Assembly: GCA_964393615.1 (NCBI GenBank)
Contig: CAYMUR010000120.1
Coordinates: 1 to 5,693, forward strand
Direction of reading: 5' to 3'
Length of the DNA: 5,693 nt
From: CAYMUR01 sp964393615
GTDB taxonomy: Bacteria; Planctomycetota; Planctomycetia; Pirellulales; Pirellulaceae
This document shows positions 5,449-5,693 of the stretch, in pieces. Within the stretch, counting starts at the first letter, position 1. Each line of letters begins with the position of its first letter. A model generated the notes under the pieces. That model worked only from the letters and a program-made list of their open reading frames with translations, was not told the origin of the DNA and made no database searches. Position numbers and translations under genes: made by a program.

Positions 5449-5693
5449 ATGAATATTGCCAACGATTCACTGCGCAAAGCAGCCATACTCGTTTCCAGTC
5501 TCGACCAGAAGACGGCCAACACCATCATGGCGCAAATGCCTCAAGATCAAAACCTTCGAGTGCGTCATGCCATCCATATCTTGGGACCTGTTTCCGATAA
5601 CGAAAGACGTGAAATCATAGATGATTTTCTTCAGATCCCCCCCCCCATTCCAACTCCCGCTGATGCTGGCATCGAACTCGATGAGTCGCTGGC
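5449..5693 (+). CDS. fliG: Flagellar motor switch protein FliG, N-terminal fragment
   Basis: The first 81 codons of a gene that continues past the window end. FliG is the cytoplasmic rotor protein that sits on the FliF ring and converts stator force into rotation. The opening NDSLRKAAILVSSLDQKTAN (5-24) fits the FliG N-terminal pattern 'l.KaAilL.sLd...A', followed by helices with HAIHILGPVSDNERREIIDDF (40-60), comparable to 'i..l..v...e...vl.eF'. This N-terminal domain is the part that docks on the FliF tail, which is encoded just upstream. A proline-rich stretch IPPPIPTP (63-70) comes next, with three Pro codons in a run of ten C at 5637-5646, followed by GIELDESL. The ATG at 5449 lies three bases after the fliF stop and is the only plausible start. 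The middle and C-terminal domains, including the torque helix, are not visible. Identification rests on position plus this domain. Confidence 0.88.
   Translation, partial: MNIANDSLRKAAILVSSLDQKTANTIMAQMPQDQNLRVRHAIHILGPVSDNERREIIDDFLQIPPPIPTPADAGIELDESL
5637..5646 (+). repeat. C10 homopolymer inside fliG
   Basis: Ten consecutive C residues, covering the last base of an Ile codon and three Pro codons (64-66 of FliG). With the written length the frame continues as Ile-Pro-Thr-Pro. One extra C would lead to TGA after five more codons. One fewer C would shift the frame and stays open to the window end. Such tracts are prone to slippage and to sequencing error. Confidence 0.9.

Overview
The window reads as ordinary chromosomal DNA of a free-living, flagellated bacterium. 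A planctomycete is most likely: it has a Gfo/Idh/MocA-type oxidoreductase tail, a lactate-dehydrogenase-like (type 3) malate dehydrogenase, a divergent FliF followed directly by FliG, roughly balanced base composition and unusually long gaps between genes. This assignment is an inference from protein style, not from a marker gene.

Layout, all genes on the + strand: (1) 1-303, the 3' end of a Gfo/Idh/MocA family oxidoreductase, with a stem-loop across its stop codon. (2) 304-1018, a 715-base gap with no convincing gene; it holds a spaced direct repeat and a weak promoter candidate. (3) 1019-1960, malate dehydrogenase with a complete set of catalytic residues. (4) 1961-2244, a 284-base gap. (5) 2245-3024, an alpha/beta-hydrolase-fold protein of the esterase/phospholipase type in which the nucleophile serine is replaced by glutamine, so it may be a pseudoenzyme. 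(6) 3025-3759, a 735-base gap with a promoter-like element and a perfect 13-base palindrome that touches the fliF ribosome binding site. (7) 3760-5445, fliF, the MS-ring protein. (8) 5449-5693, the start of fliG, the rotor switch protein, which runs off the window and carries a run of ten C residues.

Only fliF and fliG form an evident functional unit: FliF ends in the segment expected to bind FliG, and only three bases separate the two genes. The first three genes stand apart, with large gaps, and are probably transcribed separately. I see no insertion sequence, CRISPR array, tRNA, rRNA, phage or defence genes. No clearly new system is visible. The points most worth a second look are the serine-less hydrolase, the C10 tract in fliG, and the palindrome over the fliF ribosome binding site.
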